DNA of 64,000 bases from Neoarius graeffei (Eukaryota; Chordata; Actinopteri; Siluriformes; Ariidae): the NCBI RefSeq assembly GCF_027579695.1, contig NC_083586.1, positions 7,750,001-7,814,000 on the forward strand. Reading direction: 5' to 3'. The translations under genes were made by a program, and so were the position numbers. The notes below the pieces were generated by a model. The model saw only the letters and a list, made by a program, of their open reading frames with translations, was not told where the DNA came from and did not search any database. Each line of letters begins with the position of its first letter. The stretch's first letter is position 1. Positions 1-11,270 of this stretch are shown piece after piece.

Positions 1-91
1 GAAAAGCAGGATCTTCCTTAGATCTCTGGATAATTAATATGCTCTTTTTTCTTTGAACTTTTAAATAATAACGTCTGAAAGACAATAACCA

Positions 92-955
92 TCATTTCCT
101 ATGATTACTGTCTTGTGAATATTTTTTGTCTGCTTCCATTTTTTTAATTCCAAATTCCGGGCACTTGTCATACTTATTTTTTTCATATACCGAGCTTCCT
201 TTTTTTTTGACAACATGGCACACTGGTGCATGTTGCTCTTTGCTGCTACTTTTTCTTCTGGCCTTTTGTCGCTGGGTTTTACCGAGTTTTAAGATATTTT
301 CGTTTGTTGGAGGGAGAGCTGTCCTGGAGACTTTTTCTACCAACAATTGCTGAAGACATTCACTGGAACCGACGGCTTCAAATGACACAAGCACCAACTC
401 ATAGGTGGCAAAAGGTCCACGATCTGCAAAGAGTTTGAGCAGGTGCTCAGCCAGGTCACTGATTTCAGTGAAGGTCTTCATGATTGCAGTTCCGTTGTGG
501 TCTGGTAGACCTGCTGAATTTCTGGCATGTGAATCAAACATGCCATACCTCCCTGATTTGTCATGGAAAACTGCAATAACCTCTGGAGATACAATGATGA
601 ACGCATGCCTAACATGACCTGACAGACACTGAAGCTCTTCAGCAAGGGAAAGGAGACCCTGGTTTCCGTTGCTGCTGGCTTTGACGAGTCCACATTTAAT
701 GTCGGACATATGGACATTGTACATATTTGTGTCTGTCAGGACTTGTTTTGGCATTTCCTCAACGCTAAGATGGTCATCATTGTATCTTCTCTCCAGGATC
801 AGCTGTTGTTTCACTGCTACATACAGTGAATCTCCCTGTGCCAGCACTCTATCGAGGGCAGCCGTGTTAAAGTGACCGCCCTCATTCTCAAAAGCGAGAA
901 AAGTCAGGGACATGCAGGAACACTGATGATTTCTATAGAATTCACTGTACCTCAT
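92..955 (-). CDS. C76/M48-like cysteine protease domain, last exon
   Basis: The open frame encodes up to 287 residues. The exon probably begins at the AG just before the QCSCMSL motif, so the first ten residues of the ORF may be intronic. A likely catalytic Cys sits in QCSCMSLTFLAF, and a likely Asp-x-His pair in FDSHAR about 130 residues later, spaced as in the herpesvirus M48/UL36-type ubiquitin-specific proteases (family C76). Between them lies a conserved-looking helical stretch (RVLAQGDSLYVAVKQQLI). The C-terminal 70 residues are lysine-rich and low complexity. No capsid or polymerase gene lies near, so this is read as a cellular or transposon protein with a deubiquitinase-like fold. Activity is not shown. 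The 1-91 stretch downstream is AT-rich and empty. Confidence 0.55.
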   Translation of the reverse strand: MRYSEFYRNHQCSCMSLTFLAFENEGGHFNTAALDRVLAQGDSLYVAVKQQLILERRYNDDHLSVEEMPKQVLTDTNMYNVHMSDIKCGLVKASSNGNQGLLSLAEELQCLSGHVRHAFIIVSPEVIAVFHDKSGRYGMFDSHARNSAGLPDHNGTAIMKTFTEISDLAEHLLKLFADRGPFATYELVLVSFEAVGSSECLQQLLVEKVSRTALPPTNENILKLGKTQRQKARRKSSSKEQHAPVCHVVKKKGSSVYEKNKYDKCPEFGIKKMEADKKYSQDSNHRK

Positions 956-3900
956 GTCTGCCTGACTGTGGCTAGCCCTAACAACAACAGACTTACCCCA
1001 CTTACCGTCACACTTACCTTGACGCTCACCTGTAAAGATGTTAAAAGGTTAATTATTACTAAGTTAGTCACAATTAGTTATTAGTCTTACTAGTAGTTAC
1101 TACCCATTATTGCCAGCATTGTTATTAATACTGTTAACTTTATTACTACTAGTAGTAATAGCAGCAGTCGTAACTAATCACATTACAAACTGTTGTAGAA
1201 CGTTTTCAGCAAGTTTGTCAGATCAATTAAATAAATCTATAAAAAAGCTGACACAATCTTACATGTTATGGCAAGTATATTTGGCTACACATTACATTAT
1301 ATTATTCCTTGTTTAAAATTTAAACATGTTGAGACCATCGTGGTTTCTCCTTTGTCCCATGGTCTTCTAGAATAAAGTTTAAAAGGAGGATTTAAAGGAC
1401 CTTTAAAGGAGGCTACTACCTTCACCACACTGACACTGCAGGATGTCGACTTTACAAGTACAGAGGTTTTCTGACCAGTATTATTAACTTAAGTTTACCA
1501 AGATCATATTTAGAAAACCTCTGTACCATTACTTGTGTTTATCTTTAAACAATTAATAAAACCATAAACTGTTTAGACTATACTACTCTGAATTATTTCT
1601 TCCTTAAAGGTCTTTTTATGCGGGCGGCACGGTGGTGTAGTGGTTAGTGCTGTCGCCTCACAGCAAGAAGGTCCTGGGTTCGAGCCCCGGGGCCGGCGAG
1701 GGCCTTTCTGTGTGGAGTTTGCATGTTCTCCCCATGTCCGCGTGGGTTTCCTCCGGGTGCTCCGGTTTCCCCCACAGTCCAAAGACATGCAGGTTAGGTT
1801 GACTGGTGACTCTAAATTGACCGTAGGTGTGAATGTGAGTGTGAATGATTGTCTGTGTCTATGTGTCAGCCCTGTGATGATCTGGCGACTTGTCCAGGGT
1901 GTACCCCGCCTTTCGCCCGTAGTCAGCTGGGATAGGCTCCAGCTTGCCGGCGACCCTGTAGAAGGATAAAGCGGCTAGAGATGATGAGATGAGGTCTTTT
2001 TATGCATTTGAGTTGAAATAAACCACACACACACACCCGCAAGCACTTTATTAAACCCACGATAAACCCGAATGTAAATGTCCTGACCTCTTTAGCAGGG
2101 GAGCTGGAGAGTCCATCGTCGATTATCCAGGGCCAGGAAGTCGATGAGGGCAATGGTGTCCATGTCTGTGATAAGTCATAACTCCAATTAATATTTAGAC
2201 ATGAGGAAACAACGCACCAAGTTGATACAAGAAAAGTTTTCCAAGTGTATTTCAATTTCTCACTGACATTTGTGTTGTGTGCAGAGAAAGATAATGCTAT
2301 CAGATGTTAAATGAACCAGTTTAATGTAGTTACAGCTGATTTTACAGTAAACGTTCTGTGTCAACTGTGGAGTAAATACCTTAGCTGGGCGAGGAGATTG
2401 ATGGGCCACATCTTTAATGGTCTTGGATGGTCCAGCTGGTGAAGGAGTCTTCATCCTGGGCACCTGAAAACAAATAATTTGATATGAATGAAATGAAGAC
2501 TTTAATGACATTATGAACTTTACTTAATAGGAATAATATTTACCTTCGCAACTGGGGAACAGCAGGGGGTCTCTGGATCACCCAAACTGCAGGACAACCT
2601 GACTGGAGGGGACTCCATCAGCTGTTGACACACAAGAACAAACACGTTAAACTTCATGTCTCAGTGAACACAATGTGTGTTCTGTGTGAGATTATGTCTG
2701 TTGTGGCAGAGAGTAACATATGTTGGTCACTGAAATTTGGGTGCGGGGGGATGGTCCGTCCATGGTCCTGGACCGAGGAACCGGGCTGGAGGGGGCGTCG
2801 TCCTCCAGTCTCTGTGACAGCCTGGTTGGAGAGGATCCAACCAGCTGTTGACAGATGAGAACAAATACATCAAAATTCAGACAGTCTAGTTATGTCTCCA
2901 TGAAGACACCGTGTCAACTGTAAACATTCACTGTGTGTGTCAGTTGTGTAACATACGTTGTTCACAGGAGACTGGTGGTGGGGGGGGGAGTCTCTCTGAG
3001 GTCCTACGACGCCTGGCTGCCGCTGGGGAGGCCACCTGCACCATCAAATAAAACATAGCATCAGTAACTGTAGAACAAGGAGAAACTTTAGAACACAGCC
3101 GAGAAGAGACGTCAGACAATTTACCTTCTTGCTCGCTGGAGGAGACCTGCAGTCCTCCACGCCAGACAGCCAAGAAGGAGACACCTCCTCCACAGCACAA
3201 AGGATCGTGCTACTGAACCACACTGGGTTCAATGGGAGGAAGGACTCCTCCTGTGAAAGACAAAAAAAAAACGCATGAATATTTGTCTGGTCAAATATAC
3301 AAACTTTAAATATTAACCAGTTAACTTATTGTTAAAAAAATAAGTCACTCACCTGCTGCTGCGCCACGCTGGCCTGACCAGGAACCTGCGACTGGGAAAG
3401 TTCACATCACATTTGATTAAATAGATGCTTTTTAATTACAACTGTGAACCCGTTCACCAAAATGTACCCAAACACATGTAAACACACAATATAATAAACT
3501 TTACTAACCTTGCTTCTCCGACCAACGACCTTCCACTGGAAGGGGTCAGGAGACAGAGGAGCACATACCTCGCCCTTCACAACCAGCTTAGGAAATACCT
3601 TCCCAAATGGCTGTGAAGGAGTGGGAGACACCGGGGGAGGTGGTGGTGGTGTCTTGAGGAACTGCTCTGTCGCGGCCCACAGCAGCTGGGTGAGGATGCC
3701 CATCCCTTCACGGTCGCTCAGGTGAACCTGCAGACATGACAACACAAATCCATTTACAGACAAAGTTCAACTATAAAAAGTAGCTCGTGTTGACTGATTC
3801 ATGTCAGCACGAGAAATTATAACAAATTAGACTTTTTCTATCACAGACATTCTACTTACGCCGTCTCTGCTCCACAGCTCCAAGCGCGTAAGGGGGAAGT

Positions 3901-5473
3901 GCTCCGCCACAGAGAAGTACCTCACACCTAAAAATATAAAAATGAAAAACATAAGTCATTACAACATCCACACATGCATTATGACTATGTTCATTACTAT
4001 GTCACAGACATTAAGTACATTTCTTGTTCTTGTTTTATTGACATGATATTTTTACACACCCATACAAGCTGTCACGCGGTGGTACTCTTGGCGCAGGAGG
4101 ACCTGATACATCTCATCCTCCTGCAGGCGGGGGGGGGGGGAGTCCAGCACAAAAACCTGTAGAAAACAAAACATGTTCGTTAACAATCGGCATTTTCATT
4201 CAAAATCACACATTACAATAACTACACATTAAAAGCTCATACATTGATTACTCTGAGATTAAACGTATCTCTAGTGTTGTCAAACTACTACAAATACAGG
4301 ACAAGCGAGACATGAAAAAACATGTACCTCCGGCCAGCGGCTCCTCACAGCAGTGAGGAAACTTGCATAGTCGACGGCTGCCTCCTCGATGGTCCTGCTC
4401 GCCGTCAGGTTGTTGCTGGGGGCAAGAACACAGACTGCAGCAGGGGCCCAAGGAAGATCAGCATGCAGGACCTCCGTCCGCAGCTGAGCAGTGTGGGCCC
4501 CAGGGGTCGACATGACGCCAAACGAGAACTTACCCTCTGGCATCACGGCGAAACCATCCGCGATGGACCGCAGGTGGGAGTCCCCGACAATCAGAACGAA
4601 CTGCAACAACAAAGAAAATTTCTTTAGCATGAAAATCATTAATCCCTCTCAAGATCAATTACTTTCTTCATAAACTGGACAATAACAACACCTTCTTGTC
4701 AGGAGACTCCGGCGGGATGACCAACTTGTGGCTCCGTCCTGTGAGCTTTGAAGTTGGCCACCTCAGAACCCGATGGCGGAACCCGGTACCGCGGCCTGTT
4801 TAGTAAAAGACAAAGCAGATAACGGTATTATTGAATTGAAAAACCAGGAAATGTCAAGAAATCACTCGTTTATATGAGTAAAACAGTACAGAAAACCAGT
4901 TTAAAAAGCTTAATATTGATGAATTAATTTATTGATCATTTAGGGATAAAACAGGTGGATACTCACATGGCCAAACTTTGGGAAGGACATCTCCCGTGCT
5001 CCAGAAAGGCTTGGCTGGGGGTGAAGATCCAACCAACTGATGACAGATAAAATAATAAGCATAAGACAAAGACAAGTTCAAACAAAATACAATAAAAATT
5101 TAAAAAGTAATACAAAATACATTAAACCTCAGACAATGTCTCATATGAACATACGTTGCTGACTGGAGCTTGGGAGCGGGGGGGTGGGTCTCCCTGGTCC
5201 TCGACCCTATGGAAGGCTCCTCTCTGGCCGGGGGGGACACCGTCTGATGAAACATTAACATCAAAGACATGGCAGACATACATAACTTGGCAGTTAAAAA
5301 GAAAGCGATTGATGTGACATTTCTACAGCTATTTTCATGCAGACAGTTGTGACACAGAAGCTTATCTACTGTGTAAATACCTTCAGGGGGAAAGTGGAGG
5401 GAGTCGGCTCCTCCAGGTCGAGCTTACTCCATCGGCGCCTGGCCGCCTCAGACCTCCTCCCCTTCCTTGGCAT
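92..5473 (-). CDS. Spliced gene: SGNH-hydrolase-like plus C76-like peptidase
   Basis: A multi-exon minus-strand gene. Start ATG at 5473 gives a basic N-terminus (MPRKGRRSEAARRRW). Exons read from splice sites: 5381-5473, 5155-5243, 4967-5036, 4692-4795, 4328-4600, about 4061-4156, 3860-3927, 3509-3727, 3353-3385, 3125-3250, 2957-3035, about 2730-2844, 2544-2621, 2380-2463, about 2093-2170, and a long last exon ending at 92. Nearly all have AG/GT borders. The first half is an SGNH esterase-like domain, the middle a proline/serine-rich linker of short exons, the last exon a cysteine-protease-like domain. I recall similar multicopy uncharacterised fish proteins, so this may be a mobile-element or amplified host family. 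The frame does not pass cleanly through exons 1-3, and the donor near 2731 reads AT instead of GT, so this copy may be decayed. That all exons belong to one transcript is inferred. Confidence 0.6.
960..1607. other. Intronic/non-coding stretch
   Basis: AT-rich, with TTA/AGT simple sequence at 1060-1170. A 14-bp inverted pair (tacagaggttttct, 1459-1472, and its complement 1512-1525) sits in it and could be a small MITE. No gene seen. Confidence 0.4.
1622..1991 (+). mobile_element. tRNA-derived fish SINE (V-SINE-like), copy 1
   Basis: The head (ggcggcacggtggtgtagtg) resembles a tRNA A box and ggttcgagcccc a B box. A conserved core follows and the 3' end is gatgagatgag. A perfect 14-bp target duplication, aggtctttttatgc, flanks it at 1608-1621 and 1992-2005. 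It sits in an intron of the SGNH/C76 gene. The open frames across it are spurious. Confidence 0.85.
3509..4600 (-). CDS. SGNH-hydrolase-like domain exons
   Basis: Four consecutive exons (4328-4600, about 4061-4156, 3860-3927, 3509-3727) spell an SGNH/GDSL fold. Block I is VLIVGDSHLRS (nucleophile Ser in GDSH), the Asn block is LAPSNNLTAS, and the Asp/His block is SRDG|VHLSD, split by an intron. All four catalytic-type residues are present. Downstream (LTQLLWAATEQFLK) is the usual last helix, followed by a proline run. A different SGNH domain, of the L2 ORF1 type, occurs at 60197-61021; the two are not close in sequence. Substrate is unknown. A poly-C tract in exon about 4061-4156 (11 C) is a likely slippage site. 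Confidence 0.6.
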
Positions 5474-5831
5474 CCTGCTGGACAGAAGACAAAAAAAAAA
5501 GAAAACAAAAAAAGAAAAAACTTCTTACAAAGTTTAACTGACCTAAACCCTAACTTACCTTAACTACTTAAATTATCTAAGATAACCTAATATATTTTAT
5601 ATAAAATGTGATGGTGTGAGTGTGAGCAAATCTGCTCCGGGAGTCTTGAGGATGACTTGAGTGCAATGAGTCTTGAGGGCGATGATCAGTCTCAGTCGTG
5701 AAGTACGTACGAACCTCTGATCACAAATCAAAGAAAACCTGCAATAAAAATAGAAATGTTCTTCTGTTACTTGGACTCAGTGTGAGCAACAATCCAACAG
5801 CGTAACACACGTTAAACATGTTTACTTTTCA

Positions 5832-5835
5832 TGGT

Positions 5836-5892
<57 letters not shown>
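5832..5892. repeat. Compound (GT)n(GA)n microsatellite
   Basis: About 14 GT units run directly into about 15 GA units. It lies about 360 bp upstream of the presumed start of the SGNH/C76 gene. Confidence 0.95.
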
Positions 5893-7014
5893 TGAGCACA
5901 GAGCAGTGCCTGTTGACTTATCAGTAAACTTTTTCCCCCCTCAAGACAAATACTTACACTATAAACACTATAAATATCTCCCACAAATAAAATACTACTA
6001 ACTTCAGCAAATGTGCAGAATTTTATCACCAAAAGGTACATTAAATGTACATTAATTACTAAAAGTCAAAGTAGTCATGTATGAAAATGCTCCCTTCTCC
6101 ATTTAATCACTATAGGCTGTTAAATCATATATTACACTTAGGCAGTATACATTTTAACTCCATACCAAAACATTTAATCACAGTTTATCAATCATATTTA
6201 ACATTTTACCACAGTTTAATACATCACTAGTCTGAATATATAGATAAATATATAGCTTTCGGCTTTAATGTAAACGCCAGTTTAAATTAAAGAAATATCC
6301 AGCCCAAATTCATGAGCTTATCTTCAATAACTTGAATTTTGTTTAACCTTCCTAATGTCTTTGGGTCAAAAATGACCCAAAACTGTTTAACAGCAGAGTT
6401 AAGTTTTTTTTTTTAACTTAATTTTATGACTTTTCCTAAAATGGCGACGGCTCGAGGCTTGTTTGCTTGTCGGTTTAAAATGGCGACAGCTCGAGGCATA
6501 GATATACATAGAAGACTAGATGCCTCACCACGTATTCCAAGACGTCCGCACAGGGCGGCCATCTTACCACAGACAAGCTTTTCCACAGAATTTGTGGTAA
6601 ACTGAGGTAAGACCATTGAGGTGCTTAAATGTTTATACTCTTATCTCGCTGAAATTTTGACGTATATACAAATGGTTTGATTTCTTAAAACATTATTAAT
6701 GTGGTTGTAATTCTGGGTGCTTGAACATGCTAAAATCGTACCTTTTCTCTTCAAAAACGACTTACTGCAGCTTTTAGTCAAAGTTGTGTTTCATGCTAGG
6801 CTAGCTCATAGCACCAAGTAATTTTACATGGAAGGTCTTGAGATAATATTTTCAATAACTGAAGTTGCACTTGCACATGGTTTTCATTTTTGGGTTGGTT
6901 AATTGAAAACACTGGTTGTGTCCCTATTTTTTAAGCTTAGACTCCACCACATTGCCAAGATGACAACCCTTTCCTTCCAGAACAACAGCATGAGACAGAA
7001 GCACAACAAAGCAG
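5893..7014. other. Non-coding, no gene seen
   Basis: AT-rich. It holds a short palindrome (gggtcaaaaatgaccc, 6362-6377) and a duplicated segment (aaaatggcgac-gctcgaggc) at about 6438-6460 and 6477-6497. Confidence 0.5.
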
Positions 7015-7224
7015 TACACTCAAAAAAAATAAAACATTGGATTTACTTAACCGAGTTATGGCAACCGGTCCCACGAAACTGTGTTAATTTAGATGTATTG
7101 AATACAGTTATGTGTTGAATAACTCAACATAACTGTATTCAATACATCTAAATTAACACAGTTTTGTGGGACCGGTTGCCATAACTCGGTTAAGTAAATC
7201 CAATGTTTTATTTTTTTGAGTGTA
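7015..7224. mobile_element. Palindromic MITE with TA duplication
   Basis: A 210-bp near-perfect palindrome: arms of about 100 bp begin TACACTCAAAAAAA and end in its complement. The loop is only a few bases, around gttgaataactcaac near 7112-7126. TA borders both ends, as for Tc1/mariner-class MITEs. No coding capacity. Confidence 0.75.
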
Positions 7225-7633
7225 CTGTTTAAAGGGCATTAGCCAAATATACAGTATAAAAATTTTCAAGGGGTGTGAAGACTTACGCAAGCACAGCCCA
7301 GCACTCACATTATGATTTACAGGAAATCAAAGTACTGACTTTGATGACAAGATGATGTGTGTGTCTGTGTGTGTTTTAATTGTAGATGTTTATATCAGTA
7401 TGTTTAGTTTTATTTTAACTGCACATTGGAGCCTAGTCAAATGAAATTTCAATCTTCTGTGCTAACATATATTGACTTTGACATGATAATCAGCTTTGAA
7501 TGTTCTTTTTGTAAATGTAAAGATATATTTTTATCCTTGGAAGTATAACCACGTGATTAATTAAATGCTTTTTTTTGTCACAAACTACCGTGAGTCGCTG
7601 TCACTGTTTTATACTATTACTTACTTGGGCAGT

Positions 7634-7813
7634 GCATTTGTTATTATGCTATGATGTGAGTTTGCATTTGTTATTATGCTATGATGTGAGTTTGCATTTG
7701 TTATTATGCTATGATGTGAGTTTGCATTTGTTATTATGCTATGATGTGAGTTTACATTTGTTATTATGCTATGATGTGAGTTTACATTTGTTATTATGCT
7801 ATGATGTGAGTGC
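7634..7813 (+). repeat. 30-bp tandem repeat, six copies
   Basis: The unit begins gcatttgttattatgctatg and is repeated six times with only one drifting position (gcattt/acattt). Because 30 is divisible by three it stays open in several frames and yields repetitive false ORFs. Confidence 0.95.
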
Positions 7814-8128
7814 ATTAGGTTTTTGAGGTGGATGAAGTATTTCTGAAGTTTCAGAAGCGAGTAGTTTATTTAACTTTAGCTTCCCCTACGGCCCTATCAC
7901 ATGTAAAAATATTTTCACTAAAAATTGAAAATAAATTTTATGGCTATTTGTCTTAAGGCCACAGTTATCCATAAGTATGCAGTGTTAGGCTTCTCACAGC
8001 ATAGGAATTTCAGCATGTATTTGTTTAAAACATAAAATGATTATTCATCATTAATATCATAAATACATACTTTAACTAGTCTATGCACTTTAACTTTTGA
8101 ACCAACAGGTGCATTTGGACAAGTAAAG

Positions 8129-8852
8129 CCTATTTTTCTGCATTTTTGTAGTCCTGGTAATCTTTTATATTGGTAAAGTTGTTTATAGGACCATTTCGCA
8201 GTGACTTTGTTTTTTTAATCAATAGTTTTTCAGTAATAACTTAATATTTAACATACCATATCATCCATCTGCATGATGGGATGATGAAATTTTGGCAACT
8301 ATGAAATTTTGGCGACTGGCGTAGCCAAAATTTCATCATACCATGACCTAAGCATTGTTTGAGAGAGAGAGAGAGAGCAGCCCCTCCCCTCTCTGCTCCT
8401 ATTTTTCTGCATTTTTGTAGTCCTGGTAATCTTTTATATTGGTAAAGTTGTTTATAGGACCATTTTGCAGTGACTTTGTTTTTTTAATCAATAGTTTTAC
8501 AGTAATAACTTAATATTTAACATATCATCCATCTGTATGATGGGATGATGAAATTTTGGCGACTATGACATTTTGGCGACTGGCGTCGCCAAAATTTCAT
8601 CATACCATGACCTAAGCATTGTTTGAGAGAGAGAGAGAGAGCAGCCGCTTCCCTCTCTACTCCTATTTTTCTGCATTTTTGTAGTCCTGGTAATCTTTTA
8701 TATTGGTAAAGTTGTTTATAGGACAATTTCGCAGTGTCTTTGTTTTTTTAATCAATAGTTTTTCAGTAATAACTTAATATTTAACATATCATCCATCTGC
8801 ATGATGGGATGATGAAATTTTGGCGACTATGAAATTTTGGCGACTGTAAATC
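8129..8852. repeat. Three tandem copies of a ~265-bp unit
   Basis: Units start cctatttttctgca at 8129, 8398 and 8662; the third is cut short. Each carries a GA run and an internal hairpin around gatgaaattttggcgac and its complement gtcgccaaaatttcatc. The third copy ends at that hairpin and joins the next repeat. Confidence 0.85.
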
Positions 8853-10076
8853 CTATCGGTTAGGTAAACACATTGTGTGAATCAGGACAAGTGTGACTAC
8901 TACTTTTGAGAAAATTATGTCTGTAGTGTGAAATTTGTGGCTGAAAACACAGTTTAAGTTTGAAATTTTGAGCATGATTTATGTGTGTGCTTGAGACAGC
9001 AGCCTCCCCCCCGCTCGCTCACTGGCCCCAGTCGGCATGGCGACGGGCCTGAGCAAGAGAGCCAAGACACACAAGGACTTGTGAGTTTTCTGCTGTTTTT
9101 TGCTCAGGACCAGGCCTCGAACAACAACGAATAACTCGACAACGAAAGCAGATATTCACAAAATTCTTTCACAGTGAGTGCTAGAAGGGTCTCCTGAATA
9201 CGCTGATGTAATTTTTTGTCTGTAATGTTAAAAATGAGGACACTAGAGTGAGTTAAAAATGAGTGACTTTTCTGTCACGTTTATAATGGGTGTCAATGAG
9301 GCCTCTCGGCTGCACTCTCCTCAGTTTGAGGCTTTTCATTCAAAAACTGTAAATCCTATCGTTTAGGTAGACACATTGTGTGAATCAGGACAAGTTTTAC
9401 TGCTACTTTTGAGAAATTTATGTCTGTAGAGTGAAATTTGTGGCTGAAACCACAGTTTAAGCGAGAAAGTTTGAGTTATTTTTTCAAGTTCTCTACACTC
9501 TAAGTAAACGAGCTTCACTGGTGTGTAACGCAATAGACACCCATTCAAAAGCCGGATTTTCTCCCGGAACCCACATGCCGTTTGAGCCAGGACTGATCCG
9601 AAAAAATCGTATTCTGTAGAGAAAAGTAATAGCATAGCGAGTCCAATCGAGCCGCATGTTTTGATATATTGTTTGTCTGTGTGTGACGTACGGTTATTGA
9701 ATTATTCGAAATCGAAATTTGCGTAGGAATAATAAAAAGAAGAAGAAGAAGAAACACGTAGAAGAACAATAGTTGCAGTGCTTTGCACTGCAACCTATGG
9801 GCTCCCCTAGGGGAGCCCATAGGTTGCTGTGCTGCAGCACTGCATCCTAATAAGAAGAAACACATAGAAGAACAATAGTTGCAGTGCTTTGCACTGCATC
9901 CTAATAATAATAAGAAGAAACACGTGGAAGAACAATAGTTGCAGTGCTTTGCACTGCAACCTATGGGCGCCCCTAGGGGAGCCCATAGGTTGCTGTGCTG
10001 CAGCACTGCATCCTAATAAGAGAAGAAACACATAGAAGAACAATAGTTGCAGTGCTTTGCACTGCATCCTAATAAA
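8844..10076. repeat. Composite repeat with direct repeats and hairpins
   Basis: A ~115-bp segment starting ctgtaaatcctatcg occurs at 8844-8958 and again at 9347-9462, about 90% alike by eye. The right part (9740-10076) is four units of gaaacacRtRgaagaacaat followed by the hairpin gcagtgctttgcactgc. Two units also carry a hairpin built on aacctatgggc and its complement around a cccctagggg centre. Looks like a non-autonomous fish repeat that has multiplied its end. Family not recognised. Confidence 0.55.
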
Positions 10077-11138
10077 GAAAACCATTTATTTTTTTCACAT
10101 ATTTTCTTATTTTTTAATTTCACTTCTGTATTTCTTTTGTTTTTCCTATTTGGAAATCTATTTCCAATTCATATTCCTTTCTTTTTTGTTTTATTTATTT
10201 TCTGCTTCTGTTATTTTTAGTTTTGCATTTATTGTTCTCTTCTTTTTTTGTTTATTTTTTTATTATTTTTTAATTATTTTTAAACATATACTTCCTTATT
10301 CTTTTGCAGATTTATTCTTTTTTATGGCATTCCTGTAACTCCATACATCATTTTTTTAATACACATTATCAATAAAAATTGAATTTTTTTGAAGAAATAC
10401 TTTGCATGAATACAAAAAAAGGATAAATTTGTTTGTTTTTATTCTGAAACAAGCAAAAAACTACACACAAAGAAACTGTCTGACAGCAAAGTGATTTATG
10501 AAATTTGCTTTATCAATAACTTATTTTTGTTTTACTTTTTAAATAAAAATCTAAGTATATATTCAGTTGTATTGCTTTCAACTGACATCTGCAGGACTGC
10601 TTTAAAATCTTTCTTCATACTGCTGTTCAGCTGTCTTTTTATTTTACACAAATGACTGAATTAAACCTGATTTATTGTAATACTTTCATTCAGAAATTAT
10701 TGCAACATCATTTCCCTGGTCCTAAAATCCCTTAATTCCTTCAGTACCTTCATGCACCTCTGAATGTCTGAGCAACTGTATTCTAAATCCACCCTGCCTT
10801 TTAGAGAGTGCAGGAAATGTGAACAGGGTGAAAGTGTGAAGATTCTGGAGCCCTCAGTGATTTCACTGTAAGTGTGGGTTTTGCATACAAGCATGTATGA
10901 CTACGCCCCGTTAACAGACAAAGAGCATCTCTCCTCAAACACATTCCTTGGTAAGCTTGAAGTGCTGAACTCTCAGCAGTCCTCATTCTAAACACTAATA
11001 TTCTCAAATAAATGGATTATCCTCTGCTTTCTTTCATCTGCATTATAGCTGCAGGGTGGCATGGTGTGATTTTTCATTTTTGCTGCACTCTTATTGCAAT
11101 AGCTGAGAAATGGCACAAAACAGTACACTGTTGTGTGA
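10077..11138. other. T-rich then mixed non-coding DNA, no gene
   Basis: 10080-10330 is pyrimidine/T-rich low-complexity sequence. The remainder is AT-rich without recognisable repeats or exons. Confidence 0.5.
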
Positions 11139-11181
11139 GATATCTCATCTCATCTCATCATCTGTAGCCGCTTTATCCTAA
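11139..11181 (-). mobile_element. SINE 3' tail fragment
   Basis: atctcatctcatctcatcat-ctgtagccgctttatcct matches the reverse complement of the 3' end of the SINE at 1622. Only about 40 bp remain. A CA microsatellite follows at 11196-11210. Confidence 0.7.
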
Positions 11182-11270
11182 TACACATATATACACACAC
11201 ACACACACACGGTTTTCCCCAAAGCGTTTTTGCTCTGCCTGCCGATACACTTAGTTGCTTTAGTTAAAAT

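Noticed and set aside
92-955. Herpesvirus or other viral insertion, because of the C76-like core
   Set aside because: The exon has spliced fish-type neighbours and no capsid, polymerase or terminase gene nearby; a host or transposon gene fits better.
1630-1700. tRNA gene suggested by A and B box-like motifs
   Set aside because: The same sequence heads each SINE copy and does not fold with the 3' acceptor of a tRNA.
1640-1969. 109-residue ORF, recurring at each SINE
   Set aside because: Falls within the SINE sequence; it is a by-product of the GC-rich core.
7575-7826. ORF with repeated LLLCYDVS units
   Set aside because: Product of the 30-bp tandem repeat, whose length keeps any frame open.
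9740-10076. CRISPR-like array of short palindromic repeats
   Set aside because: Spacers are themselves repeats, units vary in length, and the genome is a fish's.
10057-10338. Hydrophobic 93-residue ORF
   Set aside because: Low-complexity T-rich DNA translating to Phe/Leu/Ile runs.
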